In this document: positions 36,605 to 45,452 of the stretch, piece after piece
Layout: each line of letters opens with the position of its first letter
Position numbering within the stretch: position 1 is the first letter of the stretch
NCBI RefSeq assembly: GCF_017983445.1
Contig: NZ_JAGOBJ010000001.1
Location: forward strand, 375,632 to 439,631
Length of the DNA: 64,000 nt
Direction: 5' to 3'
Source: Halomonas sp.
Lineage (GTDB): Bacteria; Pseudomonadota; Gammaproteobacteria; Pseudomonadales; Halomonadaceae
Translations under genes and position numbers: made by a program
The notes under the pieces: generated by a model
What the model saw: the letters and a program-made list of their open reading frames with translations, nothing else
What the model was told of the DNA's origin: nothing
Database searches by the model: none

Positions 36605-37270
36605 ATGACCGAACCTGGCGAACTGATTATTGAACCGCAAAATGGGCAGCCCGCCGATGCCTGCGTGTTTATTATTCATGGCTTGGGCGCTGATGGGCAT
36701 GATTTCGAACCGCTGGTGCCCGCGCTTAATCTTCCCAAGCATGCCAACGTACGTTTTATCATGCCCCACGCGCCCCGGCTGCCGGTCACTGTTAACGGCG
36801 GGATGGTCATGCCTGCCTGGTACGATATTCTAGCCATGGATTTAGGTCGCCGGGTGGATGAAGCGCAGCTAAAGCGCTCGGCTGCACGTATTCAGGCGCT
36901 GATTCAGGAGCAAATTGATCAAGGCATCGACAGCCAGCGGATTATCGTGGCGGGTTTCTCGCAGGGTGGGGCGGTTGCTTATCAGGCAGCGTTATCGTTT
37001 CCGCTACCGTTAGGCGGGCTTTTGGCCATGTCGACCTACTTTGCCACGGCGGATAGCATTGAAGTTAATGAAGCAAATCAGCACATTCCTGTCGAAGTGC
37101 ATCACGGCAACTTTGACCCGATCGTGGCGGAAAGCTTAGGGCGTGCAGCGCTTGAGCGCCTAAAGGCGCAGGGCTACACGGTCAACTATCGTCAGTATCC
37201 GATGGCTCATGCGCTTTGCCCTCAGCAGGTCGGCGATATTGGCCAGTGGTTAAGCGAGCGTTTAGCGTAA
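36605..37270 (+). CDS. Alpha/beta-hydrolase carboxylesterase (phospholipase/carboxylesterase family)
   Basis: Esterase of 221 residues. Nucleophile Ser lies in VAGFSQGGAVAYQ, the acid Asp in HHGNFDPIV and the base His in YPMAHALCPQQ; the opening IHGLGADGHDFEPLVPAL and MPHAPRLPVTVNGG-MVMPAWYD are family hallmarks. The start at 36605 places AAGG nine bases upstream; the ATG at 36596 touches it. Broad esterase activity on short acyl esters is expected. Confidence 0.92.
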   Translation: MTEPGELIIEPQNGQPADACVFIIHGLGADGHDFEPLVPALNLPKHANVRFIMPHAPRLPVTVNGGMVMPAWYDILAMDLGRRVDEAQLKRSAARIQALIQEQIDQGIDSQRIIVAGFSQGGAVAYQAALSFPLPLGGLLAMSTYFATADSIEVNEANQHIPVEVHHGNFDPIVAESLGRAALERLKAQGYTVNYRQYPMAHALCPQQVGDIGQWLSERLA

Positions 37271-37343
37271 GGCTGCGTCGACAAGTGACCAAAAGGCAGG
37301 CACAGTAACCTATCGATAAGCCGGGGCAAGGATAGCAAAGGCA

Positions 37344-38024
37344 GTGATAGCGTCTCTTGATGTGGTAGAAGTCTTATTAGCGCTTTGTCTTGCGACAGCA
37401 GCGCTGCTCTGTTTATTTGATCGCCACTTAGTGCGTGCCTGCTGCTGCTTTGGGGTGTTTACCCTGAGCATGGCGCTTGTCTGGCTTACGTTAGGCGCGC
37501 CTTGGCTAGCGCTGACCGAGGGCTTTATCGGCGCACTGCTCACCGTACCCTGCTTTTTTTACGCATTAGGCATTTTTCCTGCTAGCTCGCCTGCTTTACC
37601 GCATTACGACCATGTCAAAGAGCCGCTGGCGCGGGGCATGACCCGCACACTGTTGGCGCTTGCCTGGTGTGTAATGGTCGGCGCGGTCATTCGTCTTGTA
37701 CTCCCGGCGATGGTTTATTCCCCCCTTGAACATCCATTGCTGTTTGTCGGTGTGGTTATCGTTGCCACCGCAATGGGCGCTTTTGCCTGGCATCGCCATT
37801 TATTGCGCCGTCTGCTGGCCTTTAACGTGCTGGGTTCCGGCGTGTTTTTACTCTTGGCGGGCATGGCGGGAACAAGCATGCAAAGTCAGGCGCTGATTAC
37901 CATTGGACTAGCAGTAGCCTGGCTTGGCTCCTTGCTGAGCGCCTTGTTGATTCGAACACTGTATTTGCGCGAAGGGCCTGCAGCGCTGCTGGGTGCCCGC
38001 GAGCTTCAGGAGTCGGAGCAATGA
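37344..38024 (+). CDS. MbhD/MrpB-like and NuoK/MrpC-like fusion subunit
   Basis: Membrane protein of 226 residues, first gene of a five-gene ion-pump-like operon. Residues about 8-75 resemble the DUF4040/MbhD segment of MrpA/B proteins (VEVLLALCLATAALLCLFDR, LTEGFIGALLTVPCFFYALG), and residues about 135-215 resemble NuoK/MrpC (HLLRRLLAFNVLGSGVFLLL). In Mrp antiporters these are usually separate or joined to other subunits. GTG at 37344 is the likely start but its ribosome binding site is poorly spaced; GTG at 37362 is possible. Its end overlaps the next gene (ATGA). Domain assignment is from pattern only. Confidence 0.65.
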   Translation: MIASLDVVEVLLALCLATAALLCLFDRHLVRACCCFGVFTLSMALVWLTLGAPWLALTEGFIGALLTVPCFFYALGIFPASSPALPHYDHVKEPLARGMTRTLLALAWCVMVGAVIRLVLPAMVYSPLEHPLLFVGVVIVATAMGAFAWHRHLLRRLLAFNVLGSGVFLLLAGMAGTSMQSQALITIGLAVAWLGSLLSALLIRTLYLREGPAALLGARELQESEQ

Positions 38025-39511
38025 TGTGGCGATTTGGTCTGACAGACAGTACGTTTGAACCGCTGTTAACCAGTCACTGGGCGTTGGTCATTGCCTTGTG
38101 CTTGCCGCTTGTATTAGGCGGTTTGGCGGCTGTATGGCCTCCAAAACGTATGTGGGTGGTAGCCCTGACATGTGCTCCACTGCTGGCCTCCGGGCTTTTA
38201 TTATTGTTCGACTTCGTGCAGATAGGGTTGCTGCGTTGGCAGGGGGAGATGCTGGGCGTCAGCATTGGACTGCGTCTTAATGGGGTAAGCATGCTGCTGT
38301 TACTCTTGACGCAATGGCTGGGTGCGGCATCGGCGCTCTATACGCCTGGCCTTTTGAAGCTTTCACCCCCTGAACGCTTCGCCCGCTGGCTGTGGCCATT
38401 GATGGGTGTGGTGGTCAGTGCGCTTTCATTGGTTTGGCTGGCGACCGACCTTATTACGCTCTACCTCGCATTGGAACTGATGGGGTTGGCAGCCGTCGGT
38501 ATGCTATTACTGTCAGGTAAAACGCCAGCGCTTTTCGCCAGCATGCGCTATTTACTGCTCACCCTGGTAGGGTCGCTCGCCTATTTATTAGGGGTGGCGC
38601 TGCTGTTGGGCTCCTGGGAGCGAGTTGATTTAGCCGGGCTTGCGCAGGTGGTTGAACCCGGCCCGGTTACTTGGGTGGCTGCGGCGTTGATCGGTGGCGG
38701 GCTGGCGTTAAAGGCTGCTCTATTTCCGCTGCACGCTTGGCTTTCCCCTGTGCATGCCAGTGCCTGGACACCGGTGAGCGCGCTGCACGCAGGGCTTGTC
38801 GTGAAAGCCTCGCTGTTTGTGTTGCTGCAACTGTGGAGTATTTTGCTACCGGATACCTTTTGGGCTCCTCAGGTAATCGCTTGGATGGGGATGCTGGCCA
38901 TTATCTGGGGTGGATTGATTGCCTGGCGTGCCGAGTCGCTAAAAACGCTGGTGGCTTCATCCACGGTTGCCCAGCTTGGTTACTTGATGGTGGTATTTCC
39001 GTTATTGCTAGGCCCAAACGTTGGGCCGCTTGCCAAGGCGTTGGCCTGGGAAGGGTTCTGGCTGCAGTTAATGGGTCATGCCTTAGCCAAAGCCGCCATG
39101 TTTCTGGCCGCCGGTAATTTGATTCTGGCAACCGGTGAAACCACGCTGAAGGGGCTGGCAGGCTGTAGTCGCAAACTGCCGCTTTCATTATTAGTGTTTG
39201 GTATTGCCTCGGTCACGTTGATGGGGTTGCCGCCTAGCGCAGGCTTTACAGCTAAATGGCTGTTGTTGCAGGCCATGGTGATATCGCAGCAGTGGTGGGC
39301 GGTGGCCGCGCTGCTGATCGGCACGCTGTTAACAGCAGGGTATATTTTTCGGTTTTTCCGCTACTCCTTTATGGAGACTGCCCCGCGCCATCACTATCAG
39401 CCGCTTGCTCCGGGTATGGATATCATCGCGCTTTGCCTGGCATTGGCAGCCTTTGTTTTAGGACTGCTCGCTCACTTTCCGCTAGAACTTCTGCATGGGG
39501 GTAGCGCATGA
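38021..39511 (+). CDS. NuoN/MrpD-like antiporter subunit (first of three)
   Basis: Membrane protein of 496 residues with about 14 helices, in the complex I/Mrp antiporter family. It keeps the TM5 glutamate (LYLALELMGLAAVGMLL) and the TM7-8 region with lysines (LALKAALFPLHAWLSPVHAS, then SALHAGLVVKASLFVLL), plus a later SSTVAQLGYLMVV helix, so proton or cation translocation is plausible. ATGA overlaps join it to both neighbours. No redox subunit gene is nearby. Confidence 0.87.
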   Translation: MMWRFGLTDSTFEPLLTSHWALVIALCLPLVLGGLAAVWPPKRMWVVALTCAPLLASGLLLLFDFVQIGLLRWQGEMLGVSIGLRLNGVSMLLLLLTQWLGAASALYTPGLLKLSPPERFARWLWPLMGVVVSALSLVWLATDLITLYLALELMGLAAVGMLLLSGKTPALFASMRYLLLTLVGSLAYLLGVALLLGSWERVDLAGLAQVVEPGPVTWVAAALIGGGLALKAALFPLHAWLSPVHASAWTPVSALHAGLVVKASLFVLLQLWSILLPDTFWAPQVIAWMGMLAIIWGGLIAWRAESLKTLVASSTVAQLGYLMVVFPLLLGPNVGPLAKALAWEGFWLQLMGHALAKAAMFLAAGNLILATGETTLKGLAGCSRKLPLSLLVFGIASVTLMGLPPSAGFTAKWLLLQAMVISQQWWAVAALLIGTLLTAGYIFRFFRYSFMETAPRHHYQPLAPGMDIIALCLALAAFVLGLLAHFPLELLHGGSA

Positions 39512-41013
39512 ACGCCGCCTGGCTACCTTTAACGGCAATAGCCGCCTCCCTGCTGGCCGCAGTTATCATTTTCTCACTGCCTGAAGAGTCTAGGCGGCTG
39601 CGTACCAGCATCAACCTTCTGGCCGCCGTGATCAAAATCACGCTGGTCACGTTGATGATTCAGCGGGTAGTGGCGGGTGAAGAGGCTATTTTCAGCTTTC
39701 AGATAGTGGGCAACATTGATTTTGTCCTTCGCGCTGATGCGTTGGGGGTGATGTTTGCCGGGCTGTCGTCACTGCTATGGCTGTGCACGACGATTTACGC
39801 TATCGGATATCTGGAAGGCACGGCAAACCGTAAGCGCTTTTTTGGCTTCTTTAGCCTGTGTGTGGCGAGTACGCTAGGCATCGCGCTTGCGGGCAATCTG
39901 TTTACCTTTTTGATTTTCTACGAAATGCTAACGCTCTCTACCTATCCGCTAGTGGTTCATTCAGGCACTGATAAAGCGTTGAATGCAGGACGGATTTACC
40001 TGCGTTATACCTTGACCGCAGGCGTCGTGCTGCTTTTTGGGGTAGTGCTTTTATATAGCGTAACGGGCGAGCATTCGTTTGCGTCTGAGCGAGGTTTGGG
40101 AGATTACCTGGGCGATCATCGTACGTTACTCACGTTTATCTTTGCCCTGCTGGTGGGTGGTTTTGCCGTGAAGGCTGCAATGGTACCGCTGCATGGCTGG
40201 CTGCCCAGAGCTATGGTTGCGCCCGCGCCGGTCAGCGCGCTGCTGCACGCAGTAGCCGTGGTAAAAGCCGGCGCCTTTGGGATATTGCGGGTTATTTATG
40301 ATCTTTACGGTATCGAGCTAAGCGTTGAGCTGGGCGTGACCACCGCTCTTGCCGTGGCAGCCTGTATCACCATCCTTTATGGCTCGGCACGAGCCATTGC
40401 GCAGCACGAATTAAAGCCCCGGCTTGCCTTCTCTACCATCAGCCAGGTGTCGTATATCGTGCTTGGCGTGAGCTTATTTGGCCCCTTTGGAACGATCGGC
40501 GCGCTTGCCCATTTGCTGCACCAGGGGCTTATGAAGGTGACGCTGTTTTTCTGTGCGGGCATTTACGCAGAAGAGCTGGGTATTCACCGTATTGATGAAA
40601 TGGACGGGGCCGGCAAGCGCATGCCGCTCACCAGTCTGGCTTTTACAGTGGGCGCGCTAGGCATGATTGGCTTACCTCCCTTTGCTGGCTTTATCACCAA
40701 ATGGTATTTGGGCATTGGCGCCATCCAGGCTGAAATGTACTGGGTCATTGCCGTACTCGTTGCCAGTAGTGCGCTGAATGCCATCTATTTTCTGCCGATT
40801 GTGTATCGCCTGTGGTTTCGCGTGGGACCTGCCCATGGCCACGGCAGCTGGCCAAACGAGCAGCGCCTGGGGCGTTTGGAGACCCATGGTTGGCTGCTTT
40901 GGCCGACGGTATTTACCGCCCTGATCAGCCTGGCGGCGGGCTTGCTTGCCGGGCTGCCGTTTAGCCCGCTGGATTGGGCAACCCGGGTAGCGGTAGGGGA
41001 GTATTTACAATGA
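39508..41013 (+). CDS. NuoM/MrpD-like antiporter subunit (second of three)
   Basis: Membrane protein of 501 residues in the same family. Motifs are the most canonical of the three: the Glu in FLIFYEMLTLSTYPLVVHSG, VKAAMVPLHGWLPRAMVAPA, SALLHAVAVVKAGAFGILRV and FSTISQVSYIVLGVSLFGP, with GLPPFAGFITKWYLGIGA for the later discontinuous helix. Other genomes often annotate such proteins as monovalent cation/H+ antiporter subunit D. ATGA overlaps at both ends. Confidence 0.9.
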   Translation: MNAAWLPLTAIAASLLAAVIIFSLPEESRRLRTSINLLAAVIKITLVTLMIQRVVAGEEAIFSFQIVGNIDFVLRADALGVMFAGLSSLLWLCTTIYAIGYLEGTANRKRFFGFFSLCVASTLGIALAGNLFTFLIFYEMLTLSTYPLVVHSGTDKALNAGRIYLRYTLTAGVVLLFGVVLLYSVTGEHSFASERGLGDYLGDHRTLLTFIFALLVGGFAVKAAMVPLHGWLPRAMVAPAPVSALLHAVAVVKAGAFGILRVIYDLYGIELSVELGVTTALAVAACITILYGSARAIAQHELKPRLAFSTISQVSYIVLGVSLFGPFGTIGALAHLLHQGLMKVTLFFCAGIYAEELGIHRIDEMDGAGKRMPLTSLAFTVGALGMIGLPPFAGFITKWYLGIGAIQAEMYWVIAVLVASSALNAIYFLPIVYRLWFRVGPAHGHGSWPNEQRLGRLETHGWLLWPTVFTALISLAAGLLAGLPFSPLDWATRVAVGEYLQ

Positions 41014-42779
41014 TAACGCTGCTGCTGGTAAGTGCACTCTGCTGGCCGTTGTGTGTGATGCTGCTGGGCGTCTGGCAGGCCTATCGTACTCCTGCCGCTC
41101 AGCGGCGCTATTTCTCATGGTGGTGGTTAAGTGCGGCGTGGCCTGCGCTCTTGCTGGCTTACGTAGGCGAATCCCAGTGGATAATCGATGCCTGGATGCT
41201 GGGCGGGCAGTGGTCGCTAAACGCGCTTAGCCGACCATGGCTTGCGTTTACGGCATTGCTTTGGAGCTTCGCAGCCTTTCATGCCCGGGGTTACTTTGCC
41301 AAGGAGCAGGCAAAGGCTCAGTCGGGCGATCATGGCGCTGAACGCCGATTGCTGCGCTTGGCCCTGCTATGGCCGCTGACGTTTGTAGGCAATGTCTTGC
41401 TGATTATCGCCCAGGATATCGCCAGCTTTTACCTGGGGTTCGCGGTGATGACATTTGCCGCCTACGCCCTGGTAATACATAACGGCACGCCTGAGGCGAA
41501 GCTGGGTGGGAAGGCCTATCTGATTCTGGCAGTCATCGGTGAAAACTTGATTTTGGGTGGCCTGCTTTGGGCTGCGGGAAGTGCGGACACGCTGTTGTTG
41601 GAAGGCGTGCGCGAGGGAATTGCCACTGCTGAGTATGGCGCTCTGATGGCGGGCTTGCTGTGGCTGGGGCTGGGCGTTAAAGCGGGCATCATCGGCCTGC
41701 ATGTGTGGTTACCGCTGGCGCATCCCGCTGCTCCCGCACCAGCCAGCGCCGTATTAAGCGGGGCGATGATCAAGGCGGGACTGCTTGGCTGGATCTATGT
41801 ACTGCCCCTTGGGGAGCCCTCCATGTCAGAAGGGCTAGTCCGCCTGGGAGAAATAATCCTGATAGCGGGATTAGCCGCCGCTTTCGGGGCGGCGTTATAT
41901 GGTGTGTGGCAGCGGCACCCCAAAGCGGTGCTTGCCTACTCCAGTATCAGCCAGATGGGCATGCTCACCGCCATGGTTGCCATGGGGCTGGCGGCACCTG
42001 ATGTGTGGCCTTTGCTGCTGCCGGGCGTTGTGCTGTTTGCAGCCCATCACGCGTTGGCGAAAGGCGCGCTGTTTATGGGCACCAGCATTAGTGAACACTT
42101 ACCCCGTTGGCCGTTGGCAGTCGTTTGGGTATTGCTGGCACTTCCCGCCCTGTCGCTTACCGGGGCGTTCGGCTCAGGCCTGATCAGCAAGTGGACCGTG
42201 AAGAGCGCCCTGCATGAGATGCACCATGAAACATTGATTGCTCTATTAACCTGGGCAGCCATAGGCACGGCAGCGCTGGTAAGCGTTAGCTTATGGCGTC
42301 AATGGCAGCAGCGCAGTGCAGGCGGTAGCCATCCAGGGCAGTGGGGTGCTTGGCTTGCGACACTGGTCGCTGCGCTAATTACCCCGGTATGGCTGCCCCT
42401 TCCCGAGGCAAGCGTTGCCATCCCGCCGATAAAAGAGTGGGTTAGCCTGATGTGGCCGCTACCTGCTGGGATGTTAGTGATCGGATTTGGCTGGCTATTG
42501 ACGCGCCGTCTGCGTATCGGCATGCCGCCCGCAGGCGATTTATGGTGGCTTTATGCCCCGCTCGGTTACACAGTGGTGCGCGCGATGCGTTTAAGCGGCG
42601 TGTGGCTTAAGAATGCCAAAGCGACATCTGTTGATATCACCTTATTGATTGAAAAGAAGGTAATGAGGCGCTTAACTCAACTAACGGGCATGGAAGGCTG
42701 GATGCGGCACCATACGAGCGGTTTGATGATGGCGCTCGCTATCACTCTGGCACTGCTACTAATCTGGGAAGGGGCGTAA
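41010..42779 (+). CDS. NuoL/MrpA-like antiporter subunit lacking the TM5 glutamate
   Basis: Membrane protein of 589 residues, third antiporter-like subunit. It keeps the lysine-bearing LGVKAGIIGLHVWLPLAHPA and GAMIKAGLLGWIYV, and YSSISQMGMLTAMVAMG. However, where its sister has FYEMLTLSTY, it reads GFAVMTFAAY: the usual proton-channel glutamate is alanine (residue about 145, codon at 41442-41444). The C-terminal about 120 residues add an arm and one last helix, somewhat like NuoL. The start at 41010 is set by the ATGA overlap. A modified or structural channel is inferred. Confidence 0.85.
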   Translation: MITLLLVSALCWPLCVMLLGVWQAYRTPAAQRRYFSWWWLSAAWPALLLAYVGESQWIIDAWMLGGQWSLNALSRPWLAFTALLWSFAAFHARGYFAKEQAKAQSGDHGAERRLLRLALLWPLTFVGNVLLIIAQDIASFYLGFAVMTFAAYALVIHNGTPEAKLGGKAYLILAVIGENLILGGLLWAAGSADTLLLEGVREGIATAEYGALMAGLLWLGLGVKAGIIGLHVWLPLAHPAAPAPASAVLSGAMIKAGLLGWIYVLPLGEPSMSEGLVRLGEIILIAGLAAAFGAALYGVWQRHPKAVLAYSSISQMGMLTAMVAMGLAAPDVWPLLLPGVVLFAAHHALAKGALFMGTSISEHLPRWPLAVVWVLLALPALSLTGAFGSGLISKWTVKSALHEMHHETLIALLTWAAIGTAALVSVSLWRQWQQRSAGGSHPGQWGAWLATLVAALITPVWLPLPEASVAIPPIKEWVSLMWPLPAGMLVIGFGWLLTRRLRIGMPPAGDLWWLYAPLGYTVVRAMRLSGVWLKNAKATSVDITLLIEKKVMRRLTQLTGMEGWMRHHTSGLMMALAITLALLLIWEGA

Positions 42780-43774
42780 TGAGCCACGAAAATGCACCGA
42801 ACCATCGGGGAAGAGATGCCGAGAAGCCAGATGAGATTACGCGCCGGGGTTGGCTTGATATCGTATGGCGTGTGCTGCGTGCCGCCAAACGCGACCGTCT
42901 TACCATGCTGGCCGCCGGTGTGGCGTTTTATGCACTGCTAGCGCTGTTTCCGACCATTGCCGCAGTGATCTCGCTGTGGGGATTGCTGTTTGATCCGGTT
43001 GAAGCGGGCCGACAGCTTTATGAAATAAGCCGCTTTATGCCGCCTGACGCTGCAAACCTAATTGATCAACAGACTCAGGCCGTGGTTGAAAGTACCGAAT
43101 CTGGTAGTGTGATGGCGGTGCTAGTGGGGCTTTTAGTCGCGATGTATATCGCTTCCAAAGGGGTGGGCGTGCTCGTGGTCGGGCTCAATGTGGTTTATGG
43201 CGAAAAGGAGCGGCGTAGCGTCTTTTTTCGTGGCGTTGTATTAACACTGCTGACGTTTGGGCTGATCGGCATGACGCTTATATCGCTTGGCTTTATTGCT
43301 ATCGTGCCGGTGCTGGTCGATGCCTTGACCGTAGAGCCACCCTTTGATCAGCTATTCAAGTGGCTGCGCTGGCCTGCGTTATTGATCATCATGAGCTTTT
43401 TAATTGCCTTGTTGTACCGGTTTGCACCCTATCGACGAGCAGCAAAGTGGAGCTGGTTAAGCTACGGCACGCTATTGGCCACCATATTATGGCTACTGGG
43501 GTCGGGGGGGCTTTCACTTTATGTGCGCTACTTCACAAGTTTCAGCGAGCTTTACGGCTCGTTGGGCGCAGTAGTGGTGTTGATGATGTGGTTTTGGCTT
43601 TCTGCCTTTGTGGTACTGCTTGGCGCAGAAGTGAATAGTGAAATGGAGCGTCAGACCTACCAGGACACCACCGTAGGTGAGGATCGACCGTTAGGTGAAC
43701 GTGAAGCCTTTGCCGCCGATACGTTAGGCGTCGAAAACCCTTGGAACGGTGATAAAGAAAAAACCCGCCAGTAG
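42779..43774 (+). CDS. BrkB/YihY family inner-membrane protein
   Basis: Membrane protein of 331 residues with about six helices. Family features: RDRLTMLAAGVAFYALLALF near residue 42, LFDPVEAGRQLYEISRFMP, and the ending SFSELYGSLGAVVVLMMWFW with LSAFVVLLGAEVNSE. YihY-like proteins are poorly understood; some were linked to serum resistance or ion/lipid transport. Its ATG overlaps the stop of the third antiporter-like subunit (TAATG), so it belongs to that operon, which is a useful functional hint. The tail is acidic and cytoplasmic. Confidence 0.9.
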   Translation: MSHENAPNHRGRDAEKPDEITRRGWLDIVWRVLRAAKRDRLTMLAAGVAFYALLALFPTIAAVISLWGLLFDPVEAGRQLYEISRFMPPDAANLIDQQTQAVVESTESGSVMAVLVGLLVAMYIASKGVGVLVVGLNVVYGEKERRSVFFRGVVLTLLTFGLIGMTLISLGFIAIVPVLVDALTVEPPFDQLFKWLRWPALLIIMSFLIALLYRFAPYRRAAKWSWLSYGTLLATILWLLGSGGLSLYVRYFTSFSELYGSLGAVVVLMMWFWLSAFVVLLGAEVNSEMERQTYQDTTVGEDRPLGEREAFAADTLGVENPWNGDKEKTRQ

Positions 43775-43789
43775 TTAGCTGGCGGGTTT
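43761..43789. terminator. Bidirectional terminator between the BrkB and PhoH genes
   Basis: AAACCCGCCAG, 7-nt loop, CTGGCGGGTTT. The left arm lies inside the last codons of the BrkB gene. On the minus strand the stem is followed by TTTTTTCTTT, so it also ends PhoH transcripts. Confidence 0.85.
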
Positions 43790-43863
43790 ACCGTACGGTT
43801 ACCGAGGATATTTACCCCCGCTATAAGAGCGCTTGATAAAGGCGCTTTACAGAATAAGACTCT

Positions 43864-45273
43864 TTACAGAAGTTCTTCAGCCGCCAGCGCTAGGCGCGAG
43901 CGCTCAACGCTTTTAAGCGTAATGTGGCCGGCATGTGGCCAATCACGGAAACGCTCAACCACGGCCGACATCCCGCAGGTATTGGCGGTCAGGTAGGGCG
44001 TATCGATTTGTCCCACGTTGCCTAAACAGACAATCTTGGTATTGCGCCCGGCTCGGGTCACCAGCGATTTAAGCTGTTTAGGCGTAAAGTTCTGCGCCTC
44101 ATCGATAATCAAAAAGGTGTCGTTCAATGTGCGCCCGCGCATAAAGCTCGGTGAGCGAATTTGCACCCTTGAGCCGATCAATTGCCGTGTGGCACCGTTA
44201 TCCCAGGTTGATTCTCCCTCCTCGTTGCGCAGCAGGTTATCCATATTATCGTGGAAAGCACCCATCCACGGCGACATCTTCTCTTCCTCAGTGCCGGGTA
44301 GAAAGCCGATATCCTCACCCATGGGAATGGGCGCCCGAGTAAACACAATGCGTTCAAACTGCTTGGCATCCAGGGTTTGCTGGAAAGCTGCCGCCAAGGT
44401 CATGAAGGTTTTACCTGTGCCCGCATTACCCGCAATCGTCACCAGGTCGATATCTGGGTCCATCAATAGGTTAAGGGTAAAGTTTTGTCGGCTATCGTGG
44501 GCGTGAACCCCCCATACGCCAGAGTGGTGGCGATAGTTGGTGAGTAATTGAAGACGGGCGGTTGAGGGGGAGAGTTCACGGATAATGGCTTCAAACTCTG
44601 CGCCGTTTTCACTATCAGAAACCAGCATTCCCAAGTGCCAGTGGCGGGGCATGTCACCACTTAACTGATAAAACGTATGATGATCCACCCGTTCAACGGT
44701 GACATCGACATTAAGCGCTTCCCAGAGCGTGGCGCCATCGTGCCCGGCATCGGCATAGATCTGCGCGCCCTCGATCATGGCATCGTTATCGGAGAACGCA
44801 CGGTCGTTAAGATAATCCTCCACAGGGACTTTAAGCGCGGCGGCCTTTACGCGCAGGTTGATATCTTTGGTAATCAGGATGACGGAAGCGTCAGGACGCT
44901 CATCGCGAAGGCGACAGGTTTCAGCCAGTATGCGGTTGTCGGGGCTATCGTCTAATGCGTCAAACGGTTTCAGGTCGTTATAGCATAAGAAGTGCAGGCG
45001 CCCCGTTTCACCACTAATACGGGGGATGGGTATGCCGCGTTGAATTTCGTCAAAAGTGACTTGATTGGTGAGGTCAGAGAGCGTACGGCTGATTTGCCGC
45101 GCCGTACGGGCGATTTCTCGAATTCCGTTTTTGTGCTTATCCAGTTCCTCAAGGACAGTCATGGGGATAACCACGTCATGCTCTTCGAAGTGATAGAGCG
45201 CAGCGGGGTCATGAATCAGGACATTGGTGTCCAGGACATAAAGCCTGGTCGCTTTCTTATCGAGTCTTACCAT
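43864..45273 (-). CDS. PIN-PhoH fusion ATPase/RNase-type protein
   Basis: Protein of 469 residues. Residues about 10-150 are a PIN nuclease-like domain (RLYVLDTNVLIHDPAALYHF, TVLEELDKHKNG, DNRILAETCRLRDERPDASV then ILITKDINLRVKA) with the acidic residues in place. Residues about 240-469 are a PhoH ATPase with Walker A AGNAGTGKTFMTLAAA, Walker B FLIIDEAQNFTPKQLK, and TRAGRNTKIVCLGNVGQID. PhoH2 proteins of this layout act as ATP-dependent RNA helicase/RNases in some bacteria; the role here is inferred. Single gene. Confidence 0.92.
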   Translation of the reverse strand: MVRLDKKATRLYVLDTNVLIHDPAALYHFEEHDVVIPMTVLEELDKHKNGIREIARTARQISRTLSDLTNQVTFDEIQRGIPIPRISGETGRLHFLCYNDLKPFDALDDSPDNRILAETCRLRDERPDASVILITKDINLRVKAAALKVPVEDYLNDRAFSDNDAMIEGAQIYADAGHDGATLWEALNVDVTVERVDHHTFYQLSGDMPRHWHLGMLVSDSENGAEFEAIIRELSPSTARLQLLTNYRHHSGVWGVHAHDSRQNFTLNLLMDPDIDLVTIAGNAGTGKTFMTLAAAFQQTLDAKQFERIVFTRAPIPMGEDIGFLPGTEEEKMSPWMGAFHDNMDNLLRNEEGESTWDNGATRQLIGSRVQIRSPSFMRGRTLNDTFLIIDEAQNFTPKQLKSLVTRAGRNTKIVCLGNVGQIDTPYLTANTCGMSAVVERFRDWPHAGHITLKSVERSRLALAAEELL

Positions 45274-45452
45274 CGGTGGAATAACTCCTTGGTTGACGGC
45301 AACATCGACACTGGCAGTTACATCTTACGCCTAGATGACACTTGCCTGTGTCTTTCCTCTGGCGTGTCCTTAAGTCTCCTTCTGCGGCACTTTTTTATAG
45401 CGTGGAAGGCAATCGCGTTTTTTTCCACTGCTATATTTCAACGCAGTGACCG

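Noticed and set aside
37344-42779. DabAB-type bicarbonate uptake system
   Set aside because: DabB is a single NuoL-like protein next to the large DUF2309 protein DabA; here there are three antiporter-like subunits and no DabA gene nearby.
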